Shown here: positions 48,070-57,561 of the stretch, in pieces
How the letters are laid out: every line of letters starts with the position of its first letter
How positions within the stretch are numbered: the first letter of the stretch is position 1
From: Candidatus Cryptobacteroides intestinavium
GTDB lineage: Bacteria > Bacteroidota > Bacteroidia > Bacteroidales > UBA932
Direction of reading: 5' to 3'
DNA: 64,000 nucleotides
Assembly (NCBI GenBank): GCA_017694845.1
Contig: JADIMI010000021.1
Span: 1-64,000 of the forward strand
The notes under the pieces: generated by a model
What the model was told of the DNA's origin: nothing
Database searches by the model: none
Seen by the model: the letters and a program-made list of their open reading frames with translations, nothing else
Translations under genes and position numbers: made by a program

Positions 48070-49461
48070 ATGACAGGAAAAGCCACTCTCTCCGAAAAGA
48101 TAGGATACGGATTCGGAGACATGTCTTCCTCCATGTTCTGGAAGATATTCTCCTACTATCTGCCTTTCTTCTATTCAAATGTATTCGGGCTTTCTCTCGG
48201 TCACGCCGGGACACTGCTGCTGATAACCAAGCTCTATGATGCGTTCTCCGACCCTGTAATGGGGATGATCGCTGACAGGACAAAGACAAGGTGGGGACGG
48301 TACAGACCGTATCTGCTGTGGTGCGCCATCCCTTTCGCACTTGCCGGAGTCCTCACGTTCACGACACCTGACGGCAGCTATGCGTTCAAGCACGCCTATG
48401 CCTATATCTCATATATCATAATGATGACGGCATATACGGCAATCAATGTCCCGTACGGAGCGATGCTCGGTGTCCTGACCCCTGATTCAAGGGAAAAGAC
48501 AGTATTCTCATCTTTCCGGATGTTCTTTGCATACGCCGGAAGCTTCATCGCCCTGGCCATTTTCGAACCTCTCCAGAATTTCTTCCTTTCACTGGGAGAC
48601 GGAATGTCCACTTCGTCCTGCTGGCAGTATTCGATGATAGTCGTCGGAGCCATCTGTGCTGTACTCTTTGTCCTGTGCTTCCTGCTCACAAAGGAGCGTG
48701 TCGTTCTGCCGGAATCCGGAAACGGGGGCAGCTCCAGCATTCTGAAAGACTTCAGGTCCCTTGTAACAAACGGTCCGTGGTGGATACTGCTTGTGGCCGC
48801 CATCGGAATCCTGCTGTTCAACTCCATCAGGGGCGGAGCGGCAGCCTACTATTTCAAGGATGTCCTTGGCGGGAACGCTATCTTTACATGCGGTATCTTC
48901 CTGGCCGTAGGAGAAGTGGCCAATATGGCCGGAGTCGCACTTGCAGTCCCGTTCTCCGACAGGGTCGGTAAAAAGTCCGCCTACATCATATCTCTCATCG
49001 CTGCCGCCGTCATGAGCATTTTCATCCTTTTCATTCCTGCCACTCCTGCAGGAATGTGGACCTTGCTCGGGCTCCAGATTCTGATAAGCATAGCTACGGG
49101 AGTCACTCTTCCTCTGCTGTGGAGTATGTTCGCCGATGTCGCGGACTATTCCGAACTGAAGAACGGGAACGCCTCCACCGGCCTGATTTTCTCTTCTTCC
49201 TCAATGGCGCAGAAATTCGGAGGAGCCTTCGGCAGTGCACTTATACTCTGGGTACTCGCTGCATATGGATATGATACATCCGAGACAGCGGTACAGACGG
49301 CATCGGCAGTCAACGGGCTGAAGGCGATGATGAGCTACATACCATCTGCCGGAGCTCTTCTCGCTGCTGCTATAGTCGCATTCTACCCTCTGACCGTCAA
49401 GAAGATGACCGAGATCTCCTCCGCCCTTGCCGCCAGGAGGTCTGAAAACGCACAAGCCTGA
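48070..49461 (+). CDS. GPH-family sugar:cation symporter (MelB-like)
   Basis: The ATG at 48070 is preferred; a GTG two codons earlier (48064) would overlap the GH130 stop by 4 bp. The 463-residue protein has about twelve membrane segments. GPH signatures include KIGYGFGDMSSSMFW at the N terminus, LLITKLYDAFSDPVMGMIADRTKTRWGRYRPYLL in the first loop, and LPLLWSMFADVADYSELKNG in helix 10 region. It carries mannobiose or similar disaccharide from periplasm to cytoplasm, feeding the epimerase and GH130 enzyme. The substrate is inferred from the neighbouring cytoplasmic enzymes. Confidence 0.92.
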   Translation: MTGKATLSEKIGYGFGDMSSSMFWKIFSYYLPFFYSNVFGLSLGHAGTLLLITKLYDAFSDPVMGMIADRTKTRWGRYRPYLLWCAIPFALAGVLTFTTPDGSYAFKHAYAYISYIIMMTAYTAINVPYGAMLGVLTPDSREKTVFSSFRMFFAYAGSFIALAIFEPLQNFFLSLGDGMSTSSCWQYSMIVVGAICAVLFVLCFLLTKERVVLPESGNGGSSSILKDFRSLVTNGPWWILLVAAIGILLFNSIRGGAAAYYFKDVLGGNAIFTCGIFLAVGEVANMAGVALAVPFSDRVGKKSAYIISLIAAAVMSIFILFIPATPAGMWTLLGLQILISIATGVTLPLLWSMFADVADYSELKNGNASTGLIFSSSSMAQKFGGAFGSALILWVLAAYGYDTSETAVQTASAVNGLKAMMSYIPSAGALLAAAIVAFYPLTVKKMTEISSALAARRSENAQA

Positions 49462-49489
49462 TCATATCGGATAAATTCATTTTTTTCTT

Positions 49490-52400
49490 ATGAAGACAAA
49501 GTATTTTTTCGCTTTCCTTGCCATCGCTCTGCTGGGCATCCTTCCCTCTGCTGCTTCTTCACATACGGACAGCTCTCCTGTCAGTGAAAACGGCTGGCTT
49601 TCCGTCGAGGGGACCCGGCTGGTGAATGAAGACGGCTTCCCTGTGACCCTGTCCGGAGTCAGTTTCGGCTGGCACAACCTGTGGCCGCGATTCTATAACG
49701 GAGATGCCGTATCCGTTCTTGCCGGTGAATGGGGATGCTCGGTTGTCAGGGCATCCATCGGTGCAGAACTTGACGGCAACTTTGCCTCTGACCCCAGGAC
49801 AGCCCTCGCCTGTCTCTATAAAGTGGCCGATGCGGCCATCAGGGAAGGCATCTACATAATAGTGGACTGGCACGCACACAAGATGCGCACAGAGGAGGCA
49901 AGGCAGTTCTTTACTGAAGTCGCGAAAAGATACCGCAATGTCCCGAATGTGATCTACGAGATATTCAATGAACCTGTGGACAACAGCTGGAGCGAGATAA
50001 AGGATTATGCGGAAGAGATGACAACCCTCATACGCTCCATCGAGCCCCGCGCCCTGATCCTTGTCGGGTCCCCTCACTGGGACCAGGATGTGCACCTTGC
50101 GGCAGATGATCCGCTGACCGGATATGACAATCTGATGTATACCCTGCATTTCTATGCCGGGACACACGGGCAGGATCTGAGGGACAGGGCGGACTATGCC
50201 CTGTCGAAAGGCCTCCCCCTGTTCATCTCGGAATGTGCGGGGATGAACGCTGACGGCAACGGACCGATTGACTATGCCGAATGGAAGAAATGGTGGGAAT
50301 GGCTGGACAGCAGAGGCCTCAGCCGGGTGATGTGGTCCCTTTCGGACAAGGATGAGACATGTTCTATGCTGCTTCCGGAAGCGTCTTCCGATGGTCCGTG
50401 GGATGAGAGTGTGATCAAGGAATGGGGAAAGACAGTCAAAGGCTGTGTCCCGGAAGCGAAACAGCCGGACAATATAATCAGCATCAATACTGCAGGGACG
50501 TCTCTTGTCCTCAATGCACAGAAAGGCAGGGAGCTGAAAATCCTCTACTACGGCAGCCGCCTTTCAGATACGGATCTCGAAAACATTGCCGCATCGGAAG
50601 GGACCGGACAGAATGCATACCCTGCATACGGTATGAACTGCCCGGCGGAAGCAGCCATCAGCGCCATACAGCCTGACGGGAATATGACTCTGGATATGGC
50701 CGTGGACAGAGTGTCCTTCCGGGAGGACAAGGAAGGAAAGACTACTGTCATCACCATAAAGGACAATGTATATCCTTTCTCGGTGGACATTTGTTACAAG
50801 GCATACCGGGAAAATGATATGACCGGAATATGGACAGAGATCGCCAATTCCGGAAACAGACCGGTCACTCTCACTGAATTTGCCTCCGCCTTCCTTCCTG
50901 TACGGAGGGGAGATGTATGGATCTCTCATCTGTACGGATCCTGGGCGAACGAGGGAATCGTAGCCACAGAACCTCTGAACCCCGGAGTCAAGGTCATAAA
51001 GAACAAGGATGGAGTAAGGAACTCCCATACCTCACACGCAGAGGTAATGATATCTCTTGACGGAAAGCCCAATGAAGAATACGGAAACGTGATAGGAGCC
51101 GCCCTGTGCTACAGCGGCAACTTCGAACTGAAATTCGACACCGATGACACCGACTGGCACCGGTTCTTCGCCGGAATCAATCCCGACAATTCACACTACA
51201 GCCTCGCTCCCGGGGAGACATTCGTCACTCCGGAACTGGCTGTCACATACAGCTCGCACGGTATCGGCGGAGCAAGCCGGAATTTCCACCGCTGGGGACG
51301 CACATATAAGCTGGCAAACGGAGATGAGGAACGCCGTATCCTGCTCAACAGCTGGGAAGGGGTCTATTTCGACATCAATGAAAGCGGAATGGAGGCGATG
51401 ATGTCCGACATCGCCTCCCTGGGCGGTGAACTGTTCGTGATGGATGACGGATGGTTCGGAGACAGATATCCGCGCAACCGGGACAACTCATCCCTGGGTG
51501 ACTGGACCGTGGACAGGGACAAGCTGCCAGGAGGGATAGCAGGTCTCATCCGGACAGCCGACAGTCTGGGCATAGGTTTCGGAATCTGGATCGAACCGGA
51601 AATGACCAACACGGTCAGTGAATTCTATGAACAGCATCCGGACTGGGTCATAAAGGCCCCTCGAAGGGATGCCGTTACCGGACGCGGCGGCACCCAGCTC
51701 GTGCTTGATCTGTCCAATCCTCATGTGCAGGACTTCATTTTCAATATGGTAGATGACTTAATCACGGAAAATCCGGGGATAAGCTACATAAAATGGGATG
51801 CGAATATGGCGATAATGTCACACGGATCCCAGTACCTGCCTGAGGACCGTCAGAGCCGGATTTACATAGATTATCACAGGGGTTTCGCCAATGTCTGCAA
51901 AAGGATAAGGGAGAAATATCCCGACATCACTATCCAGGCCTGCGCAAGCGGAGGAGGACGGGCAAACTGGGGCGTGCTCCCTTGGTTCGACGAATTCTGG
52001 GTGAGCGACAACACGGATGCCCTGCAGCGGATATATATGCAGTGGGGAACATCCTATTTCTTCCCGGCAATAGCTATGGCATCACATATAAGCGCTGCTC
52101 CCAACCATCAGACATTCAGGACTATCCCGATCAAGTACAGGATAGATGTGGCGATGAGCGGAAGGCTCGGGATGGAGATCCAGCCCAAGAATATGACAGA
52201 AGAGGAGCTTGACCTCTGCAGGACGGCCATATCCCAGTACAGGATGATCCGACCCGTAGTGCAGTTCGGAGACCTCTACAGGCTTGTCTCCCCCTATGAT
52301 GGGCACAATGTGGCTTCCCTTATGTACTGCTCGCCCGACAAGGACAGGGCCGTGTTCTACTGGTGGAAGCTGGAGACATTCTGCAACCAGCATCTTCCGC

Positions 52401-52615
52401 GTGTGAAGATGGCAGGTCTCGACCCTGACATAATGTATACGGTGACCGAACTCACAAGGATAGACAATGTCCCTCTCCCATTCGAGGGCAAGACATTCAG
52501 CGGCAGATACCTTATGGAGAACGGACTTGAAATTCCATACAGCCATACAGTGGACTACCATAAACAGAATGACTGGTCAAGCCGCATCCTGTATCTTAAA
52601 TCCGTCGAGCAATGA
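49490..52615 (+). CDS. GH5_2-GH36 fusion: endoglycanase joined to alpha-galactosidase
   Basis: The 1041-residue protein has a signal peptide (SAASS). Residues 30-325 are GH5 subfamily 2: VSFGWHNLWPRFYNGD, acid/base Glu161 in EIFNEPVDNSW and nucleophile Glu248 in FISECAGMNADGNG. Residues 335-1041 are a full-length GH36 alpha-galactosidase: ELFVMDDGWFGDR, GIWIEPEMTN, nucleophile Asp770 in YIKWDANM, CASGGGRANWG and acid/base Asp840 in WVSDNTDA. The frame is uninterrupted. A single periplasmic protein could thus cleave the backbone and strip alpha-1,6-galactose from galactoglucomannan. Its stop overlaps the next start by ATGA. Confidence 0.92.
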   Translation: MKTKYFFAFLAIALLGILPSAASSHTDSSPVSENGWLSVEGTRLVNEDGFPVTLSGVSFGWHNLWPRFYNGDAVSVLAGEWGCSVVRASIGAELDGNFASDPRTALACLYKVADAAIREGIYIIVDWHAHKMRTEEARQFFTEVAKRYRNVPNVIYEIFNEPVDNSWSEIKDYAEEMTTLIRSIEPRALILVGSPHWDQDVHLAADDPLTGYDNLMYTLHFYAGTHGQDLRDRADYALSKGLPLFISECAGMNADGNGPIDYAEWKKWWEWLDSRGLSRVMWSLSDKDETCSMLLPEASSDGPWDESVIKEWGKTVKGCVPEAKQPDNIISINTAGTSLVLNAQKGRELKILYYGSRLSDTDLENIAASEGTGQNAYPAYGMNCPAEAAISAIQPDGNMTLDMAVDRVSFREDKEGKTTVITIKDNVYPFSVDICYKAYRENDMTGIWTEIANSGNRPVTLTEFASAFLPVRRGDVWISHLYGSWANEGIVATEPLNPGVKVIKNKDGVRNSHTSHAEVMISLDGKPNEEYGNVIGAALCYSGNFELKFDTDDTDWHRFFAGINPDNSHYSLAPGETFVTPELAVTYSSHGIGGASRNFHRWGRTYKLANGDEERRILLNSWEGVYFDINESGMEAMMSDIASLGGELFVMDDGWFGDRYPRNRDNSSLGDWTVDRDKLPGGIAGLIRTADSLGIGFGIWIEPEMTNTVSEFYEQHPDWVIKAPRRDAVTGRGGTQLVLDLSNPHVQDFIFNMVDDLITENPGISYIKWDANMAIMSHGSQYLPEDRQSRIYIDYHRGFANVCKRIREKYPDITIQACASGGGRANWGVLPWFDEFWVSDNTDALQRIYMQWGTSYFFPAIAMASHISAAPNHQTFRTIPIKYRIDVAMSGRLGMEIQPKNMTEEELDLCRTAISQYRMIRPVVQFGDLYRLVSPYDGHNVASLMYCSPDKDRAVFYWWKLETFCNQHLPRVKMAGLDPDIMYTVTELTRIDNVPLPFEGKTFSGRYLMENGLEIPYSHTVDYHKQNDWSSRILYLKSVEQ

Positions 52616-55464
52616 TACGGGCCCTTTTTTCAGCAGTTCTGCTGCTCTCCGGAAGTCTGATATGCACCGTATCGGCAGACTCCGGCATACGGCCCGAAAA
52701 ACGGCAATACAGAGAAAGGATAGATCTGTCAGGCGAATGGAATACGCCTCTCGGAATATGCACCCTGCCTGGAACGACTGATGAAAGCAGGCTGGGACCA
52801 GGGCTCGGAGACACTACCGTCACTGGAAATCTGTCAAGACTGTTCCCGTATTCCGGCAGACTGAGATACGGAAAGACAGTGAATATCCCGGAAGGCTTTG
52901 CAGATGGGAAACGGCTGCGGCTCGTGATGGAGAGGACACGGCCATCCACACTGTACATCGACAATGACAGCATCGGCCGGTGCGGTCTGCTGCTGGTACC
53001 GCATATCTATGACCTTCATAGCCTTTCTCCGGGAGACCACAGTATTTCGATCGAGATAGACAACTCCAATGAGGCCGTCCCGAAAGACATACACTCGTCA
53101 CACACCTGGAGTGAATCCACCCAGACAAACTGGAACGGCATAATCGGAGATTTCTACATCGAAGCCTTTGATTCCACATACATCTCTTCCGTGCAGATCT
53201 ATCCAGACATAGGGAACAAATGCGCGACAGCAGAGATTGAAATCATCGCACACAGGGCATCAAAGGCTACTGTCCTGGCTGAAGCGCGCCCGGAGGCATC
53301 ACCGGAACCAGACCGGAAGAAACCGTCGGACAGGCATAGATCAAGAATGGACATAAGACTGGAGAAAGGCTTGAACCACATACGGATGACGCTCGATATG
53401 GGTGAAGACCATAGTCTGTGGAGCGAATTCCATCCTGATCCGTACCGTCTTATGGTCGAGATGAAGGCCGGGAAATGCAGGGACAGTGTCTCCGAGATTT
53501 TCGGTATGCGAAAATTCGGCACGGACGGGACGCAGTTTTCAGTCAACGGATACAGGACATTTCTCAGGGGCAAGCACGATGCCTGCGTATTCCCGCTGAC
53601 AGGCTATCCTCCCACAACCGTGGAACAGTGGAGATCCGTGTTCCGCATTGCCAGACAATACGGCATAAACCACTACAGGTTCCACTCTTGGACCCCTCCG
53701 GAAGCCGCTTTCACCGCCGCTGACATTGAAGGGATCTATCTTCAGCCGGAACTGCCTATGTGGTGCGGTATAAGTCGTGACAATCAAGATCTTAATGATT
53801 ACATACTCAAGGAAGGGATGAGACTTCTGGAAGAATACGGCAACCATCCTTCCTTCGTTATGTTCAGCCTCGGGAACGAGCTTCACGGAGACACCGGGCT
53901 GATGAGTGAATGGACCGATATCTTCAGAAACAAGGACGACCGTCACCTGTACTGTTTCGGATCCAACAACAATCTCGGCTGGAACGGGCCGCAGGAGGGA
54001 GAGGATTTCTTCGTTGCCTGCCGTGTGGGATGGGGAGAAGGATATTCATCCCACACCCGGACATCATTCGGATTTGTAGATGCCGAACAGGGAGGTATAC
54101 TCAACAATACCAGGCCGGGGACAAGAAGGGACTATTCCACGGCTATTTCCAGGAGCGCTATCCCTGTAGTAGGACACGAAATCTGTCAATTCCAGTCATA
54201 TCCCGACTATAGCCAGATAGAGAAATACACCGGTGTCCTCTATCCGTGGAATCTTGTCAGTTTCCGCCACAGACTGGAGGATGCCGGTCTTGGAGGGATG
54301 GACAGGGAATTCTGCAGAGCATCGGGAGAATTCGCCACGGAATGTATGAAAGCAGACATAGAATATGCTCTCCGCACCCCGGGATTCGGAGGGTTCCAGA
54401 TGCTGGATCTGCAGGACTACCCGGGACAGGGCACAGCTCTTGTCGGGGTCCTGGATGCCTTTATGGACAGTAAAGGATTCACCACTCCGGAATATTTCAA
54501 AGGTTTCTGCTCTCCCCTGGTGCCTCTTGCCTGCTTTGATGATTTCTGTATGTCCGTCTCTGACACCCTCGATACAGATTTCCTTATTGCAAACTATCTG
54601 GAACAGGAATGGGATACTCCGTTATGGTGGAAAATATCGGTCTCCGGCAGTGTCGTGGCGGACGGCTCGTTCAACTTCAGAATTCCGCAAGGAACAGTCT
54701 CTGAAGCCGGACACTTATCGCTTCCCGTATCATCTCTTGTCAGTGACAGGACAGATGCGGCGGTCCTCGCACTCACACTGACGACAGGAGAATGGACCAA
54801 CAGCTACAGGATCTGGGTCTATCCGGAACAGGAACCTGAACCGGCAGATGGTATTTCAGTATGCAATATGTTCAGTGACAGCCTCCTGACCAGAGTGGAG
54901 CAGGGAGAGGACATTATGCTTGTTCCGGAACACGGAACCATTATGGACATAAGCACCGGAGGTCTGTTCACACCTGACTTCTGGAACTGGTCTATGTTCA
55001 AGAACATATCCGAAAATGCAGGCAAGGAGGTATCGCCAGGCACACTGTCAGTGTATGCAGACAGCAGCCATTATGCACTGTCCGGATTCCCTAACGACGG
55101 GCGCAGCGATATGCAGTGGTGGAGTATCGCCAGAAATTCAAGACCATTGATAATCGACAGCCTGCCGGCAGACTATACTCCAGTTGTCTCTGTCATAGAC
55201 AATCCTGAAAGATGCCACAGACTTGCGATACTGATGGAGTTCAAGGTAGGCAAGGGCCGGCTGATGATATGCACCACGGATCTCAAGGCCATATCGGATA
55301 CACCGGAAGGCCGTGCATACGCCAATTCCATTGTCAGATATATGAAGTCTGACAAATTCTGTCCTCCGGAAGCCACCAGACAGCAGATAGAATCCCTGTT
55401 CCGCTCAACGGTCGGAACAAAGGACATCCGAGGTGTCGAAAACCCCACCGACTACGACATCTGA
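52612..55464 (+). CDS. GH2 glycosidase, probably beta-mannosidase or beta-galactosidase type
   Basis: The 950-residue protein has a signal peptide ending near TVSA. GH2 features include the N-terminal sandwich (IDLSGEWNTPLG, RPSTLYIDNDSIG), the barrel start FSVNGYRTFLRGKHDACVFP and YGINHYRFHSWTPPEAAF. Acid/base Glu423 is in FSLGNELHGD, and the likely nucleophile Glu523 in VVGHEICQFQSYPD. The last 230 residues are an additional beta-rich part of unknown type. It ends the mannan operon and overlaps the fusion gene upstream by 4 bp. Terminal beta-mannose removal is expected for the pathway but is not proven by the sequence. Confidence 0.85.
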   Translation: MIRALFSAVLLLSGSLICTVSADSGIRPEKRQYRERIDLSGEWNTPLGICTLPGTTDESRLGPGLGDTTVTGNLSRLFPYSGRLRYGKTVNIPEGFADGKRLRLVMERTRPSTLYIDNDSIGRCGLLLVPHIYDLHSLSPGDHSISIEIDNSNEAVPKDIHSSHTWSESTQTNWNGIIGDFYIEAFDSTYISSVQIYPDIGNKCATAEIEIIAHRASKATVLAEARPEASPEPDRKKPSDRHRSRMDIRLEKGLNHIRMTLDMGEDHSLWSEFHPDPYRLMVEMKAGKCRDSVSEIFGMRKFGTDGTQFSVNGYRTFLRGKHDACVFPLTGYPPTTVEQWRSVFRIARQYGINHYRFHSWTPPEAAFTAADIEGIYLQPELPMWCGISRDNQDLNDYILKEGMRLLEEYGNHPSFVMFSLGNELHGDTGLMSEWTDIFRNKDDRHLYCFGSNNNLGWNGPQEGEDFFVACRVGWGEGYSSHTRTSFGFVDAEQGGILNNTRPGTRRDYSTAISRSAIPVVGHEICQFQSYPDYSQIEKYTGVLYPWNLVSFRHRLEDAGLGGMDREFCRASGEFATECMKADIEYALRTPGFGGFQMLDLQDYPGQGTALVGVLDAFMDSKGFTTPEYFKGFCSPLVPLACFDDFCMSVSDTLDTDFLIANYLEQEWDTPLWWKISVSGSVVADGSFNFRIPQGTVSEAGHLSLPVSSLVSDRTDAAVLALTLTTGEWTNSYRIWVYPEQEPEPADGISVCNMFSDSLLTRVEQGEDIMLVPEHGTIMDISTGGLFTPDFWNWSMFKNISENAGKEVSPGTLSVYADSSHYALSGFPNDGRSDMQWWSIARNSRPLIIDSLPADYTPVVSVIDNPERCHRLAILMEFKVGKGRLMICTTDLKAISDTPEGRAYANSIVRYMKSDKFCPPEATRQQIESLFRSTVGTKDIRGVENPTDYDI

Positions 55465-55471
55465 CCGACCT

Positions 55472-55712
55472 CTCCTGTCATTCTGAACACTCTCCTGTCA
55501 TTCTGAACGAAGCCATTCATTGTCATCCTGAACGGAGCCGGAGGCGGAGTGAAGGATCTGGAGCCGAATTCGCCCTTCTGTCATCCTGAACGGAACCGAT
55601 TTTGTCATCCTGAACGGAGCCGGAGGCGGAGTGAAGGATCTGGAGCACCGCACAATCTCCATACACCGGCTTTCCTCAGCAGATCCTTCGCTGCCGCTCA
55701 GGATGACAATAT
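55472..55712. repeat. REP-like repeat cluster downstream of the mannan PUL
   Basis: At least six GTCATYCTGAACG-type units are packed here, including two long copies in which the centre reads GGAGCCGGAGGCGGAGTGAAG instead of the usual GCGAAGCGAAG, split over 55526-55560 and 55601-55646. An inverted copy follows at 55680-55709. This occupies most of the 370-bp gap between the convergent GH2 and glyS genes. Confidence 0.85.
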
Positions 55713-55749
55713 AGAAAAATGTTCAGGATGAATGTAGAAAAATGCTTCT

Positions 55750-55787
55750 ACGATAAACAAAATGAGGGCGAGCCAGACGGCCCGCCC
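55750..55787 (-). terminator. Rho-independent terminator of glyS
   Basis: On the minus strand GGGCGGGCC pairs with GGCTCGCCC around a GTCT loop (55766-55787), followed by the T-rich TCATTTTGTTT. It lies 48 bp past the glyS stop codon. Confidence 0.75.
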
Positions 55788-55834
55788 CCGATGGAAATAA
55801 GAAACTGTTCTTATCTATCTGGAAAGTCGTTGTA

Positions 55835-57373
55835 TCAGAGCCTGCGGAGAAGATTGCTCATATTGACCCTCTCCCCTATTATACGAGGAAGATCATCAAT
55901 ATTGACTCTCTCCTGCTGCATAGTGTCACGGTCACGGACTGTCACGCAATGGTCATTCAGAGAATCGTGATCCACTGTCACACAGAACGGTGTTCCGATG
56001 GCATCCTGACGACGGTAACGCTTCCCGATACTGTCCTTCTCATCATACTGGCAGTTGAAATCATACTTGAGTTCATCCATTATGGTCTGAGCCAGTTCAG
56101 GAAGTCCGTCCTTCTTGATAAGAGGAAGCACAGCGACCTTGACCGGTGCAAGAGGAGCCGGAATGCCGAGCACCACCCTTGTCTCCCCGTTCTCCAGCTT
56201 CTCTTCCTTGTATGAATTGGAGAGGACTGCAAGCACCATCCTGTCCACTCCGATAGATGTCTCTATCACGTAAGGAGTATAGCTCTCCCCTGTCTCCGGA
56301 TCATAGTACTGGATCTTCTTTCCGGAGAACTTCTGGTGGTTGCCGAGGTCATAGTCTGTCCTGGAGTGTATACCCTCAAGCTCCTTGAACCCGAACGGGA
56401 AATTGAACTCTATATCGGTAGCCGCATTGGCATAATGGGCAAGTTTCTCGTGATCGTGGAACCGGTAGTTATCATTGCCCATACCCAGGTTCTGATGCCA
56501 TTTCAGCCTGTTCTCCTTCCATTTTGCGAACCAGTCGAGCTCGGTACCAGGCTTAATGAAGAACTGCATCTCCATCTGCTCGAACTCCCTCATTCTGAAA
56601 ATGAACTGACGGGCCACGATCTCGTTTCTGAAAGCCTTCCCTATCTGGGCGATACCGAAAGGTATCTTCATCCTTCCTGTCTTCTGGACATTCAGATAAT
56701 TGACGAATATTCCCTGTGCCGTTTCCGGACGGAGATAGATTACATTGGTGTCATCAGATGTGTTTCCGAGCTGGGTACTGAACATAAGGTTGAACTGACG
56801 GACGTCTGTCCAGTTCTTCGTGCCGGATATAGGACATACGATATCGCAGTCAAGTATGATCTGCTTCAGTTCAGCGAGATCATTGGCGTTGAGGGCATCA
56901 TTCATTCTGCCCCGCACCTCCGCGATCTTCGTATTGTTCCTGACACAGTTAGGATTGGTCTCGACAAACTTTGCCTCATCAAAGGACTCTCCGAATTTCC
57001 TGCGTCCTTTCTCAACCTCCTTGCGCACCTTCTCTTCAAGCTTGGCGATATAGTCCTCGATAAGGACATCGGCCCTGTATCTCTTCTTTGAATCCCTGTT
57101 GTCTATAAGAGGATCATTGAAGGCCCCTACATGACCGGACGCCTCCCAGATTCTGGGATGCATAAATATACATGAATCTATTCCGACTATATTCTCGTGA
57201 AGCCTGGTCATAGCCTCCCACCAGTACCTCTTGATATTGTTCTTCAACTCGACTCCCATCTGACCGTAATCATATACGGCTGCAAGTCCATCATAGATCT
57301 CGCTTGACGGGAAAATGAACCCGTACTCCTTGCAGTGGGCTACCAGAATCTTGAAAAGTTCATCCTGTGTCAT
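55835..57373 (-). CDS. glyS: Glycyl-tRNA synthetase (single-chain class II)
   Basis: The 512-residue cytoplasmic enzyme charges tRNA-Gly with glycine. The N terminus reads HCKEYGFIFPSSEIYDGLAAVYDYGQMGVELKNN. The class II motif 2 region is RPETAQGIFVNYLNVQ with FRNEI, and motif 3 is GVDRMVLAVL. The C-terminal anticodon-binding domain has GIPAPLAPVKVAVLPL and closes with VNIDDLPRIIGERVNMSNLL. Length and order match the alpha2-type enzyme of Bacteroidota. A -7-like box, TAGTTTTG on the minus strand (57455-57462), lies about 80 bp before the start codon. Standard housekeeping gene marking the end of the PUL island. Confidence 0.97.
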   Translation of the reverse strand: MTQDELFKILVAHCKEYGFIFPSSEIYDGLAAVYDYGQMGVELKNNIKRYWWEAMTRLHENIVGIDSCIFMHPRIWEASGHVGAFNDPLIDNRDSKKRYRADVLIEDYIAKLEEKVRKEVEKGRRKFGESFDEAKFVETNPNCVRNNTKIAEVRGRMNDALNANDLAELKQIILDCDIVCPISGTKNWTDVRQFNLMFSTQLGNTSDDTNVIYLRPETAQGIFVNYLNVQKTGRMKIPFGIAQIGKAFRNEIVARQFIFRMREFEQMEMQFFIKPGTELDWFAKWKENRLKWHQNLGMGNDNYRFHDHEKLAHYANAATDIEFNFPFGFKELEGIHSRTDYDLGNHQKFSGKKIQYYDPETGESYTPYVIETSIGVDRMVLAVLSNSYKEEKLENGETRVVLGIPAPLAPVKVAVLPLIKKDGLPELAQTIMDELKYDFNCQYDEKDSIGKRYRRQDAIGTPFCVTVDHDSLNDHCVTVRDRDTMQQERVNIDDLPRIIGERVNMSNLLRRL

Positions 57374-57454
57374 AATATGTTCTTTTATTCTACTTTATCA
57401 TAGCCGAGTAATTAACGGCCGGACCGACGAAACCTCTGATTTCCAGACAGGCCG

Positions 57455-57462
57455 CAAAACTA
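57455..57462 (-). promoter_or_regulatory. Possible -7 promoter box of glyS
   Basis: The complement is TAGTTTTG, matching TAnnTTTG. It gives a leader of roughly 75 nt to the glyS ATG at 57373. No -33 box at ideal spacing was found, so this is tentative. Confidence 0.4.
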
Positions 57463-57561
57463 CAGCCTGCAAAAATACAAAAATTATATGAATATCCGCA
57501 ATATACTCATCCTGGAAGTCCCTCAGGCAGAGTCAACGAGCAAGTGCAACACGAAGTAAAA

